Shown in pieces: positions 42,511 through 51,019 of a stretch of DNA of 64,000 bases. The stretch comes from Limnohabitans kasalickyi. Its GTDB lineage: Bacteria; Pseudomonadota; Gammaproteobacteria; Burkholderiales; Burkholderiaceae_C. The translations under genes were made by a program, and so were the position numbers. Below the pieces are notes generated by a model. It worked only from the letters and a program-made list of their open reading frames with translations, made no database searches and was not told the origin of the DNA. Location of the stretch: positions 744,001-808,000 of the forward strand of contig OZ248407.1 in the NCBI GenBank assembly GCA_965234325.1. Reading direction: 5' to 3'. Numbering within the stretch: the stretch's first letter is position 1; each line of letters opens with the position of its first letter.

Positions 42511-44133
42511 ATGACTGTTTTGCACACCCAATTGAACCCCCGCTCCGCAGATTTCGCGGCCAACGCTGCCGCCATGCGCACCGTGGTGGATGACCTCAAA
42601 GCGCATCTTGAAAAAATTGCCGTCGGTGGCGGCGAGGCGGCTCGCGCCAAACACACCGCACGCGGCAAGCTCTTGCCCCGTGACCGCGTGCAAATGTTGC
42701 TTGACCCCGGCACGCCATTTTTAGAGGTGGCACCGCTCGCCGCGCTCAACATGTACAACAACGACGCGCCGTGTGCTGGCTTGATCGTTGGCATTGGCCG
42801 CGTCAGCGGGGTGGACTGCATGATCGTGTGCAACGACGCCACGGTGAAGGGCGGCACCTACTACCCGCTCACGGTGAAGAAGCATTTGCGCGCGCAAGAG
42901 ATCGCGCAACAAAACAACTTGCCTTGCATTTACTTGGTCGACTCAGGCGGCGCCAACTTGCCCAACCAAGACGAGGTGTTCCCCGATCGCGACCACTTTG
43001 GCCGCATCTTCTTCAACCAAGCCAACATGAGCGCGCAAGGCATTGCGCAAATCGCGGTGGTGATGGGCAGTTGCACGGCGGGCGGCGCGTATGTGCCCGC
43101 GATGAGCGACGAAACCATCATCGTTAAAAACCAAGGCACCATCTTCTTGGGTGGCCCCCCTTTGGTCAAGGCTGCGACCGGCGAAGTGGTGACGGCAGAA
43201 GACCTCGGCGGTGGCGATGTGCACACCCGTCTGTCTGGCGTGGCCGACCACTTGGCGCAAAACGATGTGCATGCGTTGGCGCTGGCACGTCAGACCGTGA
43301 AAAACTTGAACGCTCAAAAACAACCCAACATCGCAACGCATGCGCCCGTGCCACCGAAGTTCGATGCGCAAGAGTTGTATGGCGTCATCCCTGCTGACAC
43401 GCGCAAGCCGTTTGATGTGCGCGAGATCATTGCTCGCATCGTGGATGGCTCGGAGTTTGACGAATTCAAAGCCCGCTTTGGCACTACGCTGGTGTGTGGC
43501 TTTGCGCGCATCGAAGGCATGCCCGTGGGCATCATTGCCAACAACGGCATCTTGTTCAGCGAGTCCGCTTTGAAAGGCGCGCACTTCATCGAGCTGTGCT
43601 GCCAGCGAAAAATTCCCTTGGTGTTTTTGCAAAACATCACCGGCTTCATGGTGGGGCGCAAGTACGAAAACGAAGGCATTGCGCGTAATGGCGCCAAGAT
43701 GGTCACGGCGGTGGCCACGGCGGCGGTGCCGAAGTTCACCATCATCATTGGCGGCAGTTTTGGTGCGGGCAATTACGGCATGTGCGGCCGCGCGTTCAGC
43801 CCACGCTTTTTGTGGATGTGGCCGAACGCACGCATCTCCGTCATGGGCGGTGAGCAAGCGGCCAGCGTGTTGGCCACGGTCAAGCGCGACGGCATGGAAG
43901 CTAAATTGGGGCTCAAAGGCGAGCCAGCTTGGAGCGCTGAAGACGAACAAGCGTTCAAAGACCCCATTCGCCAACAGTACGAAGTACAAGGTCACCCTTA
44001 TTTCGCCACCGCCCGCTTGTGGGACGACGGCGTCATCGACCCCGCCGACACGCGGCGTGTGCTGGCGCTGGGTTTGAGTGCATCGTTGAATGCGCCGATT
44101 CCAGACACCAAATTTGGTTTGTTCCGCATGTGA
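42511..44133 (+). CDS. liuB: Methylcrotonyl-CoA carboxylase beta subunit (carboxyltransferase)
   Basis: Carboxyltransferase half of the biotin-dependent conversion of 3-methylcrotonyl-CoA to 3-methylglutaconyl-CoA. The 540-residue crotonase-fold protein has YLVDSGGANLPNQ, GSCTAGGAYVPAMSDE and the C-terminal GGSFGAGNYGMCGRAFSPRF oxyanion-hole blocks. The start at 42511 (MTVLHTQLNPR) follows an AAAGGA site; the frame is open upstream but antisense to the AraC start. Confidence 0.95.
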   Translation: MTVLHTQLNPRSADFAANAAAMRTVVDDLKAHLEKIAVGGGEAARAKHTARGKLLPRDRVQMLLDPGTPFLEVAPLAALNMYNNDAPCAGLIVGIGRVSGVDCMIVCNDATVKGGTYYPLTVKKHLRAQEIAQQNNLPCIYLVDSGGANLPNQDEVFPDRDHFGRIFFNQANMSAQGIAQIAVVMGSCTAGGAYVPAMSDETIIVKNQGTIFLGGPPLVKAATGEVVTAEDLGGGDVHTRLSGVADHLAQNDVHALALARQTVKNLNAQKQPNIATHAPVPPKFDAQELYGVIPADTRKPFDVREIIARIVDGSEFDEFKARFGTTLVCGFARIEGMPVGIIANNGILFSESALKGAHFIELCCQRKIPLVFLQNITGFMVGRKYENEGIARNGAKMVTAVATAAVPKFTIIIGGSFGAGNYGMCGRAFSPRFLWMWPNARISVMGGEQAASVLATVKRDGMEAKLGLKGEPAWSAEDEQAFKDPIRQQYEVQGHPYFATARLWDDGVIDPADTRRVLALGLSASLNAPIPDTKFGLFRM

Positions 44134-44149
44134 TGCAAGAGGCATTTTT

Positions 44150-44944
44150 ATGACCACCACCAACCCTTCAGCCCTGTCTGTTTCTACCCAAGCGGGCGTG
44201 CGCACCATCACGCTCAACCGCCCCGATGTGCGCAACGCGTTCAATGACGAAGTCATTTCAGAATTGAAGACCGCTTTCCTTGAAGCCGGTCAAGCGATTG
44301 ACGTTCGCTGCGTGGTGTTGGCCGCTCTCGGCCCCGCGTTTTGCGCTGGCGCCGATCTGAACTGGATGCGCCGCATGGCCGACTACACGCGCGATGAAAA
44401 CCTCGCCGATGCAGGCCAACTCGCGGCCATGCTGCGCGCTATTTACGACTGCCCCAAGCCCACCATCGCCCGCGTGCAGGGCGATGTGTTTGCAGGTGGC
44501 TTAGGGCTCGTTGCCGCCTGCGACATGGCGGTAAGTGTGGACACGGCCACCTACTGTCTGAGCGAGGTCAAGCTGGGCCTCATCCCCGCCACCATCAGCC
44601 CTTACGTGATTCGTGCCATGGGCGCGCGCGCCTCGCACCGTTACTTTTTGACGGCAGAGCGTTTCAGCGCTGCCGAAGCGCACCGCACAGGTTTGGTCCA
44701 CGAGGTAGTCACGGCCGACGCGTTAGACGCCAAAGTTGCTGAGCTCACGACGGCGTTGGTCAGTGCCAGCCCCAATGCCGTGCGTGCCTGCAAGCGCTTG
44801 GTGCAACACGTGGCCGAGCGCGAGATTGACGACGCCCTTGTGGCCCACACCGTGGCGGGTATTGCCGACATCCGTGCCAGCGCACAAGGCAAAGAAGGCG
44901 TGCAATCGTACTTGCAAAAACGCAAACCCAACTGGTTGCTCTGA
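44150..44944 (+). CDS. liuC: Methylglutaconyl-CoA hydratase (crotonase family)
   Basis: Hydrates 3-methylglutaconyl-CoA to HMG-CoA. 264 residues with the crotonase oxyanion-hole motifs FCAGADLNWM and GDVFAGGLGLVAACDMA and the catalytic-region CLSEVKLGLIPATISPYV. Position between the two carboxylase subunit genes supports the specific role. The start at 44150 was chosen over a frame that continues upstream into liuB. Confidence 0.93.
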   Translation: MTTTNPSALSVSTQAGVRTITLNRPDVRNAFNDEVISELKTAFLEAGQAIDVRCVVLAALGPAFCAGADLNWMRRMADYTRDENLADAGQLAAMLRAIYDCPKPTIARVQGDVFAGGLGLVAACDMAVSVDTATYCLSEVKLGLIPATISPYVIRAMGARASHRYFLTAERFSAAEAHRTGLVHEVVTADALDAKVAELTTALVSASPNAVRACKRLVQHVAEREIDDALVAHTVAGIADIRASAQGKEGVQSYLQKRKPNWLL

Positions 44945-45016
44945 CGCGGGCGCGCCCGCCGTCGAATTACCCCTCGCCATTCACGCCTCGCCTTGAACTC
45001 AGAAAGACAACCCGTC

Positions 45017-47143
45017 ATGTTTCAAAAAATTCTCATCGCCAACCGTGGCGAAATCGCCTGCCGCGTGGCAGCGACCGCGCGCAAATTGGGCATCAAAACG
45101 GTGGCCGTGTATTCAGATGCAGACGCGCAAGCCAAACACGTGCAGGTGTGTGACGAAGCCGTTCATATCGGTGGCAGCGCCCCCAAAGACAGCTACTTGC
45201 GCTGGGAGCGCATCTTGCAAGCCGCGCAAGACACGGGCGCACAAGCCGTGCACCCTGGCTACGGTTTTTTGAGCGAAAACGAAGACTTCGCCAAAGCCTG
45301 CGCCGCAGCGGGCTTGGTCTTCATTGGCCCACCCGCTTTGGCCATCCAGGCCATGGGCCTCAAAGCGGCGTCCAAGCAGTTGATGGAAAAAGCGGGCGTG
45401 CCGTTGGTACCCGGCTACCACGGCGCTGACCAAGACCCTGCTTTGTTGCAACGCGAAGCCGACCACATGGGCTACCCCGTCCTCATCAAAGCCAGTGCGG
45501 GCGGCGGTGGCAAGGGCATGCGTATTGTTGAAAAGACGGCTGACTTTGCCGAGGCTTTGGCCAGTTGCAAACGCGAAGCCATCAACAGCTTTGGCGACGA
45601 CGCGGTGTTGGTCGAGAAGTATGTGCAGCGTCCGCGTCACATCGAAATCCAAGTGTTTGGCGACACCTACGGCAACTGCGTGTATTTGTTTGAGCGCGAC
45701 TGCTCAGTGCAACGCCGCCACCAAAAAGTATTGGAAGAAGCGCCTGCGCCTGGCATGACAGAAGCGCTGCGCAAACAGATGGGCGAAGCCGCCGTAGCCG
45801 CAGCCAAAGCCGTCAACTACGTAGGCGCGGGAACGGTGGAATTCATCGTCGAGCAAACGGGTTATGACAGCCCCGAGTCCATGAAGTTTTTCTTCATGGA
45901 GATGAACACCCGCTTGCAGGTGGAGCATCCGGTGACCGAAGCCATCACCGGACTCGACTTGGTGGAATGGCAATTGCGCGTTGCCAGCGGCGAGCCCTTG
46001 CCTTTGCGTCAAGACCAATTGCGCATTCACGGTCATGCCATCGAAGCGCGTATTTGCGCCGAGAACCCCGATAACAACTTCTTGCCTGCGACCGGGACTT
46101 TGTCGGTGTACCGCAAGCCTGCGTGCAGCAGTTTTGAGATTCCGAACACCAGCCACACAGGCCTGTCTGTGCGCATCGACGACGGCGTGCGTGAAGGCGA
46201 CAGCATCAGCCCGTTTTACGACTCCATGGTGGCTAAGCTCATCGTGCATGGCGACACGCGCGAGCAAGCGCTGGCACGTTTGGACGAGGCCTTGGCGCAA
46301 ACGCGCATCGTGGGCTTGACCACCAATGTACAGTTCTTGCGACGCGTCATCCAAACCGATTCATTTGCAACGGCGAAGCTCGACACCGCGCTCATTCAGC
46401 GCGAAGACAAAGCCTTGTTTGGCCAAGAACCTTTGGGCTTAGCTTTGACCGCTGCCGCTGTGGTGGCCAGCACCTTGCAACGTGAAGCTGCGTTGACTGG
46501 CAACGATCCATTCAGCCGTCGCGATGGCTGGCGTGCTTATGGCGTGGCGACGCGTCGCTTTGGGTTTGTGTTTCACGGCCAAGCGCAAACCGCGCTGCTG
46601 ACGTATGGCCACGATGGCACCACACAGCTCGCGATAGATGCGATGGTGGAGGCACCTTCGGCCCATGTCGCCAAAGCCCCGCACGCCGGCCATGCCGCTG
46701 TTGAGGCTGTTGGCACACCTTTGCCCCAACCCGTCGTCGGCGCACTGACATGGCGCGCCGAGAGCGATCAGTTGGCCATTGCGTTTGCCGGTCAACAAGC
46801 CCGCGTGGAGGTGTTCATGCATGTGGAAGGGGGCGACGATGTGGCCCATGTGTTTGCCCCACAGGGTGCGACACGCATCACCGTGGTCGATGCGCTGGCT
46901 CATGCGGGCGAGGTGCAAGAAGCGGGTGGACGCCTGACGGCACCCATGCCCGGCAAGGTGGTGTCTTTCTCGGTGAACGTAGGTGACAAAGTCAAAGCCG
47001 GCCAGCCGCTCGCTGTGATGGAAGCGATGAAAATGGAACACACCATGGCCGCGCCCGCCGATGGCGAAGTGCTGGAGCTGCTGTACGCACCCGGCGACCA
47101 AGTGGCAGAAGGCGCGGAGTTGCTCAAACTCAAAACCGATTGA
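45017..47143 (+). CDS. liuD: Methylcrotonyl-CoA carboxylase alpha subunit (biotin carboxylase plus BCCP)
   Basis: Carries the ATP-dependent biotin carboxylase and the biotin carrier. Residues 1-450: MFQKILIANRGEIACR, ATP-grasp motif KASAGGGGKGMR, and MEMNTRLQVEHPVTE. The C-terminal biotinyl domain ends the 708-residue protein, with the biotinylated lysine in EAMKMEHT (Lys672). Length and order match MccA/LiuD. It needs bicarbonate, which the nearby carbonic anhydrase could supply. Confidence 0.96.
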   Translation: MFQKILIANRGEIACRVAATARKLGIKTVAVYSDADAQAKHVQVCDEAVHIGGSAPKDSYLRWERILQAAQDTGAQAVHPGYGFLSENEDFAKACAAAGLVFIGPPALAIQAMGLKAASKQLMEKAGVPLVPGYHGADQDPALLQREADHMGYPVLIKASAGGGGKGMRIVEKTADFAEALASCKREAINSFGDDAVLVEKYVQRPRHIEIQVFGDTYGNCVYLFERDCSVQRRHQKVLEEAPAPGMTEALRKQMGEAAVAAAKAVNYVGAGTVEFIVEQTGYDSPESMKFFFMEMNTRLQVEHPVTEAITGLDLVEWQLRVASGEPLPLRQDQLRIHGHAIEARICAENPDNNFLPATGTLSVYRKPACSSFEIPNTSHTGLSVRIDDGVREGDSISPFYDSMVAKLIVHGDTREQALARLDEALAQTRIVGLTTNVQFLRRVIQTDSFATAKLDTALIQREDKALFGQEPLGLALTAAAVVASTLQREAALTGNDPFSRRDGWRAYGVATRRFGFVFHGQAQTALLTYGHDGTTQLAIDAMVEAPSAHVAKAPHAGHAAVEAVGTPLPQPVVGALTWRAESDQLAIAFAGQQARVEVFMHVEGGDDVAHVFAPQGATRITVVDALAHAGEVQEAGGRLTAPMPGKVVSFSVNVGDKVKAGQPLAVMEAMKMEHTMAAPADGEVLELLYAPGDQVAEGAELLKLKTD

Positions 47144-47147
47144 CCGC

Positions 47148-48068
47148 ATGAAAATCACCATCTGCCTCACAAACATCAAGCCCGAACCTTGGGTGGACAG
47201 CTTGCGCGCGTTGCTGCCGCAAGCGGACGTGTCGGTGTGGCAGCCTGGTAGCCCTGTGGCTGACCATGCGGTGGTGTGGGCTCCGCCGCAATCCTTCATC
47301 GATGAACAAGTCGGCCTCAAGACCTTGTTCAATATTGGTGCCGGCGTCGATGCCTTGTTGCAACTGCGCTTGCCACCCACGCTTCAAGTCGTGCGCTTGG
47401 ATGACGCGGGCATGTCCGTGCAAATGGCCGAGTACGTGAGCCATGCGGTGATTCGTCATTTCCGCGAGTTCGACGCGTACGAGCGCGATGTGCGTGAGGG
47501 CAAGTGGTCGTACCGCAAGCCCAACGTGCGGGTCGATTTTTCGGTGGGCGTGATGGGCTTGGGGGTGTTGGGGGCCCGCGTGGCCAAGACCTTGCAAGCC
47601 TTTGAATTTCCCGTGAATGGCTGGAGCCGCAGTGCCAAACAATTGCCGGGCGTGCAGTGCTTTGCGGGCGCGCAGCAATTGAACGCGTTCTTGTCCAGCA
47701 GCCGTGTGTTGGTCAATTTGTTGCCGCTCACGCCCGAGACCGAAAACGTGTTGAACCAAGCCACCTTGTCGCAGTTGCCGCCGCATGCCTACGTAATCAA
47801 CGTGGCGCGTGGCCGACATTTGGTGGAAGAAGATTTGTTGGCTTTGCTCGACAGCGGCCATTTGGCCGGTGCCACCTTGGATGTGTTTCGCACTGAGCCG
47901 CTGCCTGCTGGCCATGCGTTTTGGACGCATCCCAAAATCACCGTCACGCCGCACACCTCGGCGCGAACCTTGCGGGATGAAAGCGCGGCACAAATTGTGA
48001 ACAAGATGCTGGCGCTTGAACAAGGGCAAACCATTTCTGGCGTGGTCGACCCGCGCACGGGCTATTGA
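47148..48068 (+). CDS. D-2-hydroxyacid dehydrogenase (glyoxylate/hydroxypyruvate reductase A-like)
   Basis: 306 residues with NAD(P)-binding GVMGLGVLGARVAKTL, NVARGRHLVEEDLL and the C-terminal HPKITVTPHTSA with the catalytic histidine region. The N-terminal catalytic domain is short, as in GhrA. It starts four bases after the liuD stop. It is not a known step of leucine degradation; it may be a passenger in the operon. Confidence 0.88.
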   Translation: MKITICLTNIKPEPWVDSLRALLPQADVSVWQPGSPVADHAVVWAPPQSFIDEQVGLKTLFNIGAGVDALLQLRLPPTLQVVRLDDAGMSVQMAEYVSHAVIRHFREFDAYERDVREGKWSYRKPNVRVDFSVGVMGLGVLGARVAKTLQAFEFPVNGWSRSAKQLPGVQCFAGAQQLNAFLSSSRVLVNLLPLTPETENVLNQATLSQLPPHAYVINVARGRHLVEEDLLALLDSGHLAGATLDVFRTEPLPAGHAFWTHPKITVTPHTSARTLRDESAAQIVNKMLALEQGQTISGVVDPRTGY

Positions 48069-48080
48069 TTTTTAAAAACG

Positions 48081-49001
48081 ATGACAACCATGAACTTGCC
48101 TTCTCGCGTCCAACTCATCGATGTCGGCCCCCGCGACGGCCTGCAAAACGAAAAGCAACCGGTGCCAGCCGCAGTCAAGATCGAGCTGGTGCATCGCTTG
48201 CAAGCGGCGGGCTTGCACGAGATCGAAGTCACCAGTTTTGTGTCGCCCAAATGGGTGCCGCAAATGGCAGACAACGCCGAGGTGATGGCGGGCATCACGC
48301 GTTTGCCCAACGTGCGCTACTCGGTGCTAACGCCCAATCTGCAAGGCTTTCAGGCGTCGGTGACATCTAAGCCCGACGAGATCGTGGTGTTCGGCGCAGC
48401 CAGCGAGGCCTTCAGCCAAAAGAACATCAATTGCTCGATCGCCCAGAGCATCGAACGTTTTGCGCCGGTCGTTGCAGCAGCCTTGGCGGCGGGCATCGCT
48501 GTGCGTGGTGCGATGAGTTGCACGGTGGGTTGCCCTTATGAAGGCGACATCGCGCCCGAGCGCGTGGCCTACCTGGCCGGCTTGATGAAAAGCATTGGTG
48601 TACAGCGCGTGGACGTGGCCGACACGATTGGCGTGGGCACACCGCTCAAGGTGCAAAAGGCCATCGAGGCCACGCTCCAGCACTTCGAAGTGGCCCATGT
48701 GTCGGGGCATTTCCATGACACGTATGGGCAGGCGCTGTCCAACACCTTGGCGGCCTTGCAGATGGGCGTTTGGAACTTTCAGTCGTCGGTGGCGGGATTG
48801 GGCGGCTGCCCGTACGCCAAAGGCGCCACGGGCAACGTGGCCACCGAAGACGTGGTGTACATGTTGCATGGCATGGGCATTGAGACCGGCATAGACCTCG
48901 ATGCGCTGATTGATGCGGGCGCATTCATCAGCGATTTTTTAGGCCGACCATCAGGCTCACGCGTCGCACGCGCCGTGATCAGCAAACGCAACAATTCTTA
49001 A
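48081..49001 (+). CDS. liuE: Hydroxymethylglutaryl-CoA lyase
   Basis: Cleaves HMG-CoA to acetoacetate and acetyl-CoA, the last pathway step. 306 residues, TIM barrel with VGPRDGLQNE (catalytic Arg and metal Asp), SGHFHDTYG metal ligands and the signature VAGLGGCPYAKGATGNVATED with its catalytic cysteine. Follows the dehydrogenase by 12 bases. Confidence 0.96.
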   Translation: MTTMNLPSRVQLIDVGPRDGLQNEKQPVPAAVKIELVHRLQAAGLHEIEVTSFVSPKWVPQMADNAEVMAGITRLPNVRYSVLTPNLQGFQASVTSKPDEIVVFGAASEAFSQKNINCSIAQSIERFAPVVAAALAAGIAVRGAMSCTVGCPYEGDIAPERVAYLAGLMKSIGVQRVDVADTIGVGTPLKVQKAIEATLQHFEVAHVSGHFHDTYGQALSNTLAALQMGVWNFQSSVAGLGGCPYAKGATGNVATEDVVYMLHGMGIETGIDLDALIDAGAFISDFLGRPSGSRVARAVISKRNNS

Positions 49002-49064
49002 CACTTTCAGCTTCAAATCTGGCGCTAGACTCGCTCCTTCGGACACTCAACCCTCAGGAGCTTT

Positions 49065-49790
49065 ATGCCAATCTCACGCGTTCAACCCACCCGCCGCCAA
49101 TTCAATCGCCACGTGACCGTAAGCTTCGCCGCCTTGTTGACGTTGGCTTACACCCAGGCGCATGCGCTGAGCTTGGCCGATTTGACCGACAAAGACGCGG
49201 GGCTAGGCATCAAGGCCGCGTTAGAAAAAGGGGCACAAGCTGCGGTGAACTTGTTGGCCAAACCAGACGGGTTTATGGGCAACGAGAAAGTCCGTATTGG
49301 CTTGCCTGGCTATTTGAATGACGCTGCTAAGTTGCTCAAACGCATGGGTTTGGGGCAAAAGATGGATGAGTTGGTGGTGTCTATGAACCGCGCGGCGGAG
49401 TCGGCCATCCCCTTGTCGAAAGACCTGTTGGTGGGCGCTATTCAATCGATGTCGTTGAGCGATGCCAAGTCGATTTTGATGGGCGGCGACACCTCGGCCA
49501 CGACATTCTTTTCAACCAAAACGCGCGAACCTATGGCCGTGAGATTTTTGCCCGCCGTGACCCAAGCGACTGAAAAAGTAGGCGCTGCAGCCCTTTATAA
49601 CGACGTAGCAGGCAAGGCCGCCAGCCTTGGCGTGGTCAACAAAGAGAATGCCAGCGTGCAGCAATACGTGACCGGAAAATCATTGGATGGCCTGTTTGCG
49701 ATGATTGCCGAAGAAGAAAAAAAATTACGCCAAAACCCAGCGGCTGCCGGTAGTGCGTTGTTGTCAAAAGTATTTGGCGCAGCTCGGTAA
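49065..49790 (+). CDS. DUF4197 domain-containing secreted protein
   Basis: 241 residues: an N-terminal signal peptide with TRRQFNR before a hydrophobic stretch ending near AHALS, then the DUF4197 region (LADLTDKDAGLGIKAALEKGA, the KVRIGLPGYLNDAAKLLKRMG block, MGGDTSATTFFSTKT). The arginine pair is only loosely Tat-like. Family function is unknown. Confidence 0.8.
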   Translation: MPISRVQPTRRQFNRHVTVSFAALLTLAYTQAHALSLADLTDKDAGLGIKAALEKGAQAAVNLLAKPDGFMGNEKVRIGLPGYLNDAAKLLKRMGLGQKMDELVVSMNRAAESAIPLSKDLLVGAIQSMSLSDAKSILMGGDTSATTFFSTKTREPMAVRFLPAVTQATEKVGAAALYNDVAGKAASLGVVNKENASVQQYVTGKSLDGLFAMIAEEEKKLRQNPAAAGSALLSKVFGAAR

Positions 49791-49855
49791 ATCCTTCTTC
49801 AGGGTTAATTCCTCATGGGACACATGGGACGCTGTGATTGCTTCACAATAGTTCC

Positions 49856-50125
49856 ATGTGCGGCAGTGAACTTACCCCCAAACCTCAAGGCCCTTCAGCC
49901 GTTGCGCTGAATTTGTTGGCCTATGCACAGAAGGTCTTGCGCGATGCAGGGCCGGTTCCGTCCCCTTGCATTTCGGTGTGCCGCATGAGCGACGACACCC
50001 AAGTTTGCGAAGGCTGCTGGCGCACCTTGGATGAAATTGGGGCCTGGGGCCAATCGTCTGAAGCGAACAGACGAGGGGTGTGGGGGCGCATTGCTGCTCG
50101 CATTTCGTCGATGGTCGCGCCATGA
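49856..50125 (+). CDS. DUF1289 domain-containing protein
   Basis: 89 residues from the ATG at 49856. The DUF1289 cysteine pattern is visible in SPCISVCRM and VCEGCWRTLDEI, a likely small metal-binding domain. Its stop overlaps the next start (ATGA), implying coupling. Confidence 0.82.
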   Translation: MCGSELTPKPQGPSAVALNLLAYAQKVLRDAGPVPSPCISVCRMSDDTQVCEGCWRTLDEIGAWGQSSEANRRGVWGRIAARISSMVAP

Positions 50126-50754
50126 AAACCATCACCTGCTACCTTGATTTTATTTCGCCGTATGCCTACTTGGCATTCGAGGCCCTGCCGTCTGCTTTGA
50201 TGGGGGTGAGCCACCACGTGGTTTACAAGCCCGTGCTGTTTGCCGGCATGCTCAAGCACCACGGGCAATTAGGGCCTGCCGAGATCGCAGGCAAACGGGA
50301 GTGGACGTATCGGCAAGTGCTGTGGCAAGCCCGTCAATTGGGTGTGCGTTTTGACATGCCGGCGGCGCACCCCTTCAACCCCTTGGCTTTGCTGCGTCTG
50401 GCGCTGGCATGCAGCACAGATGGCGCGCCCAACCGTTGGGTGTGCGAAACCGTATTTCGCCATGTGTGGCAAGGCGGCATGGCCGCCGATGATGCGTCGC
50501 GTTTGCCAGCGTTGGTCCAGCAGCTCAATCCTGCACGCGCCATGGACGCTCCCGAGGTGAAAGCCCAGCTCAAAGCCAACACCGATGAGGCTCTTGCGCG
50601 TGGGGCGTTTGGTGTGCCGACGTTCTGCGTCGACGACAAGCTGTTTTGGGGCTTGGACGCTTTGCCCATGATGCGTGCTTACCTGGACGAGGATCCGTGG
50701 TTTGACAACGCTTGGGGTTCTGTTGCCAATGTCCAAGCCGGCGTTAAGCGTTGA
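50122..50754 (+). CDS. 2-hydroxychromene-2-carboxylate isomerase-like protein (DsbA fold)
   Basis: 210 residues: ITCYLDFISPYAYLAFEAL at the N-terminus replaces the CxxC of DsbA with SPYA, the mark of the HCCA isomerase / kappa-GST group, and RGAFGVPTFCVDDKLFWG contains the cis-proline region. These enzymes use glutathione. No aromatic-degradation genes flank it, so the true substrate is open. Confidence 0.86.
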   Translation: MKTITCYLDFISPYAYLAFEALPSALMGVSHHVVYKPVLFAGMLKHHGQLGPAEIAGKREWTYRQVLWQARQLGVRFDMPAAHPFNPLALLRLALACSTDGAPNRWVCETVFRHVWQGGMAADDASRLPALVQQLNPARAMDAPEVKAQLKANTDEALARGAFGVPTFCVDDKLFWGLDALPMMRAYLDEDPWFDNAWGSVANVQAGVKR

Positions 50755-51019
50755 TCTGCGCGAGGGCGGTTTAAAAATATTGCTCAGGAATTACCCTGAA
50801 TTTTTTAACACGAATTTCTAAATTACTTGATCCAACGCATGCTTTTTCCATGATGGGAAATTACCTCAAAGGGTTATTACTAACTTTTGGGGAAAAGCTC
50901 AGATGCTGGACTTCCTGTTTGTCCATGACGTCAGAATTGGGTCAGCTATTCCGCTGATAGTTGCGCGGCGCAATGCTCAGTCAGGGCATTGAAGTTAATC
51001 GTCTAAGGAGACACAACAC
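50755..51019 (+). promoter_or_regulatory. Promoter region of the MFS transporter with a short palindrome
   Basis: 265 non-coding bases. TCAGG-AATTAC-CCTGA followed by ATTTTTT (about 50787-50808) is a weak terminator candidate for the gene before. TTGCGC-G-GCGCAA at 50961-50973 is a perfect palindrome 47 bp before the start and a possible operator. AAGGAG (51005-51010) is a strong ribosome-binding site. Confidence 0.4.

Noticed and set aside
42423..42857. N-terminal extension of the AraC frame by 145 residues
   Set aside because: It is antisense to the conserved start of liuB and shows no domain; the sensor domain is complete from 42422.
42943..44256. 437-residue minus-strand open frame opposite liuB
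   Set aside because: It mirrors a high-GC coding region with strong plus-strand conservation, has His/Arg/Gln-rich composition typical of shadow frames, and no motif.
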